Of a stretch of 64,000 nt of DNA, positions 62,085 to 64,000 are shown one piece after another. The notes beneath the pieces were generated by a model. That model ran no database searches and was not told the DNA's origin. It saw only the letters and a list, made by a program, of their open reading frames with translations. Each line of letters begins with the position of its first letter. Within the stretch, counting starts at the first letter, position 1. The DNA is taken from the NCBI RefSeq assembly GCF_001078055.1, contig NZ_CP010777.1, forward strand, positions 2,564,408 to 2,628,407, written 5' to 3'. This DNA comes from Rufibacter radiotolerans (GTDB taxonomy: Bacteria > Bacteroidota > Bacteroidia > Cytophagales > Hymenobacteraceae). The position numbers were made by a program, and so were the translations under genes.

Positions 62085-62129
62085 AGCCCGTTTTAAGGCT
62101 GTTTTCCGGAAATCGGGCTTAAAACGGCT
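62085..62129. repeat. Intergenic palindrome, copy 21
   Basis: AGCCCGTTTTAAGGCTGTTTTCC pairs with the stretch ending GGGCTTAAAACGGCT, with some internal mismatches. It lies between the small barrel-like gene and the permease start. Confidence 0.8.
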
Positions 62130-62166
62130 TGCTCCTTTCTTATTTATTAAGGGAGCGGAAGTTTTT

Positions 62167-62796
62167 TTACCAAGTGCCGTACATGCCTCCTGAGACGAGG
62201 CCATGCACACCAAACCCACCTTCTAAATAGACCCCAACTTGCTTGCCAACTCTCAGGCCCAACAAGTTAAGGTGCCCCAAGTAAGCTGCTTTTGACCGGT
62301 GCCGGGTCGTGTTTTCTGCATAGGACCTTTCCTCTACTTTGGTTACCAAAAGCCCCAGGGAAACGCCCGAATAAAGCTGCACGATTTCAGACCTTGCCCA
62401 AGTGTGTTCCACTGTTGGCATGAGGGTGTATACTTTCAACCTTTCCTCCCCACTCCTTGTTTTAACCGCCTCTCCCTGCTCGTCAGTGTGATGAAAAGAA
62501 ATGGATTTGAGGTAGGTATAAGAGGAGATGGCGCCTACCTTCCACTTGGGGTCTACCTCCCGGAGATAGCCTACCTGTAAGGGCCCCACCGCCCGCTCCA
62601 CCCTCCTGCTTACCGGAAAAAATAAGGTAAAGCTGTTACCCAGCCTTGTAGCTAACTCCTGCAAAGACGCAACCCCAGCCCCCACCAGTAGGTAATTCTT
62701 ATTCTTTTCCTCTATCTCCTGGGCCTGGCCCGGTAAGGAAAGGAGTACGAGCAAGAAACTGCCAAACAACAGGGCAATTATTCTTAAAAGACGCAT
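62167..62796 (-). CDS. Small outer-membrane-like protein of unknown function
   Basis: I do not recognise a named family for this 209-residue protein. It has a signal peptide (ending LPGQAQ) and then beta-strand-like alternation (YLLVGAGVASLQELATRLGNSFTLFFPVSRR, VYTLMPTVEHTWARSEIVQLYSGVSLGLLVTKVEE). A Gly-rich end (GVYLEGGFGVHGLVSGGMYGTW) fits an eight-stranded barrel. It is divergent from sbcD across about 145 bases. Confidence 0.72.
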   Translation of the reverse strand: MRLLRIIALLFGSFLLVLLSLPGQAQEIEEKNKNYLLVGAGVASLQELATRLGNSFTLFFPVSRRVERAVGPLQVGYLREVDPKWKVGAISSYTYLKSISFHHTDEQGEAVKTRSGEERLKVYTLMPTVEHTWARSEIVQLYSGVSLGLLVTKVEERSYAENTTRHRSKAAYLGHLNLLGLRVGKQVGVYLEGGFGVHGLVSGGMYGTW

Positions 62797-62941
62797 GGAA
62801 AAGGGGCAGTTTTAGGGCCAAGCTACTCAAAATCCCTTAAAACAAGCTTAAATAATTTGATCTCCCGGCCAGGGCAATGAAACCATTCCGTTTCGTATCT
62901 TCGTCACCTGAGAGTTTTCTAGAAAGAGTAGCAAGAAGGGC

Positions 62942-64000
62942 ATGATACGGGTACTACACACAGCAGACTGGCATTTAGGGCAACGTTTGGCCAACTTTGA
63001 GCGCACCGAGGAGCACCGCGCCTTCCTCACCTGGCTGCGCCAAACCATCTGCGACCATAAGATTGATCTGCTCCTCATCGCCGGCGATGTCTTTGACACC
63101 GGTTTCCCCTCCAACACCGCCCTTAAGCTGTACTATGATTTCCTGCGCGAGGTAAAGGAAACCTGCTGCCGCGATCTGATTATTATAGGCGGTAACCATG
63201 ACTCGGTGTCTACCCTCAACGCTCCCGCGGAGTTGCTCAGGCACTTTAACGTGCACGTGGTGGGCGGCGCCCCGGCCAACCCGCAGGACCAGGTGATCGT
63301 GCTCACCGATGAGCAGGAACAACCCAAGGCGGTGGTCTGCGCCGTTCCTTTCCTGCGCGACAAAGACGTGCGTCTCTCGGTGCCCGGCGAGACCGGCGAA
63401 GAGCGCGAGGCACGCCTTAAGCAAGGCATTTGCGACCATTACACCCAGCTGGTGCCGCTCATCCAGGAATTCAAGCAGCAGGGGGTGCCTGTGCTGGCCA
63501 CCGGGCATTTATTCGCAGGCGGCGGAAGCGCCTCAGACAGCGAGAAGGAAATCCACGTGGGCAACCTGGGCCAGATCTGCGGCGACCAGTTCCCGGCAGA
63601 GTTTGACTATGTGGCCCTGGGTCACCTGCACCGTCCGCAGGTGGTACATAAATTAGAACACATCCGGTACAGCGGCTCCCCTATTCCGTTAAGCTTCTCT
63701 GAGATCACAGACCAGAAGCAGATTGTAGTGCTGGACTTCGCCGAAGGCCAATTAGTGAACATACAGGAGGTGCCGGTGCCGTGCTGGCGCAAGCTGGTCC
63801 GGTTTAAAGGTACCATTGACCAGGTCTTCACCAAGGTGATTGCCTATGACAACGGCGAAATGGCGTTCCCGGCCTGGGCCGAGGTACAGCTACAATACGA
63901 GCACAACCTGCACGACCACACCCAGCGCCTGCACGAGGCCTTCGCGCTTCAACCAAATTTGCAACTGCTTATCCACCGGCCGCTGCGCACAATAGACACC
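62942..64000 (+). CDS. sbcD: Exonuclease subunit SbcD, partial
   Basis: The frame is open from ATG 62942 to the window end (353 codons, no stop). It begins MIRVLHTADWHLGQRL and carries the metallophosphoesterase motifs ADWHLG, AGDVFDTG, GGNHDS, GHLFAGG and GHLHRPQ of SbcD/Mre11 nucleases. With SbcC it cuts hairpins and trims DNA ends. This activity is notable beside the many long palindromes in this genome. The C-terminus and any sbcC lie outside the window. Confidence 0.95.
   Translation, partial: MIRVLHTADWHLGQRLANFERTEEHRAFLTWLRQTICDHKIDLLLIAGDVFDTGFPSNTALKLYYDFLREVKETCCRDLIIIGGNHDSVSTLNAPAELLRHFNVHVVGGAPANPQDQVIVLTDEQEQPKAVVCAVPFLRDKDVRLSVPGETGEEREARLKQGICDHYTQLVPLIQEFKQQGVPVLATGHLFAGGGSASDSEKEIHVGNLGQICGDQFPAEFDYVALGHLHRPQVVHKLEHIRYSGSPIPLSFSEITDQKQIVVLDFAEGQLVNIQEVPVPCWRKLVRFKGTIDQVFTKVIAYDNGEMAFPAWAEVQLQYEHNLHDHTQRLHEAFALQPNLQLLIHRPLRTIDT

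Noticed and set aside
5211..62129. Repeated palindromes as a CRISPR array
   Set aside because: Copies are scattered over more than 50 kb with no regular spacers, and no cas genes are present.
1..64000. tRNA, rRNA, insertion sequence or prophage genes
   Set aside because: No transposase, integrase, phage structural gene or recognisable tRNA/rRNA sequence was seen on either strand.

Overview
The window looks like chromosome from a member of the Bacteroidota, most likely Cytophagales/Hymenobacteraceae (a Rufibacter- or Pontibacter-like soil or plant-associated bacterium). Supporting signs are -7 promoter boxes of the type TAnnTTT(A/G), many secreted glycosidases and lipoproteins, an ECF sigma factor overlapping a membrane-anchored barrel gene, a DUF5777-type barrel, and the fused rhamnulose-phosphate aldolase/dehydrogenase typical of this phylum. 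The genus assignment is inference only.

About 1-8.8 kb is a minus-strand L-rhamnose catabolic operon: transporter rhaT, fused aldolase/lactaldehyde dehydrogenase, isomerase rhaI, kinase rhaB and the lactate oxidation genes lutABC. Together these can turn L-rhamnose into DHAP plus lactate and then pyruvate. About 9.2-36.5 kb is a large pectin (rhamnogalacturonan I/homogalacturonan) degradation locus: two PL11 lyases, three CE12-type acetylesterases, a GH105/GH88 unsaturated glucuronyl hydrolase, two GH28 enzymes, GH106 rhamnosidase, GH2, GH115, three GH43-like proteins and a CBM9-like/PKD protein. No SusC/SusD pair is present. A GntR-type regulator lies at the right edge (36.7-37.8 kb).

The strongest new signal is regulatory. 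Nine transcription units of the rhamnose/pectin region all begin with the same promoter layout: a tandem direct repeat CAGGATA-N3-CAGGATA (10-bp period), then 19-20 bp, then a -7 box TAnnTTTA-like. I found this paired arrangement nowhere outside that region. It defines a regulon that links polymer cleavage outside the cytoplasm to rhamnose catabolism inside. The regulator is unknown; a direct repeat with one-helical-turn spacing is not what a typical GntR protein binds.

About 38.4-64 kb is ordinary chromosome: ackA-pta, an alpha/beta hydrolase, a cupin/Rrf2/truncated-haemoglobin group, a PQQ-type sugar dehydrogenase, a CHRD/cytochrome c/YceI/DUF5777 group, an ECF sigma factor with a barrel protein, a multi-PAS histidine kinase broken by a nine-G tract, two amidohydrolases, an APC permease, a small barrel-like protein and the start of sbcD.

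Throughout the window, 21 intergenic copies of a 34-66 nt palindrome (arm GTTTTGGGCCTGTTTTC-like) occur with compensatory changes between arms. Several are fused to terminator-like hairpins so that one arm is shared by two mutually exclusive stems.
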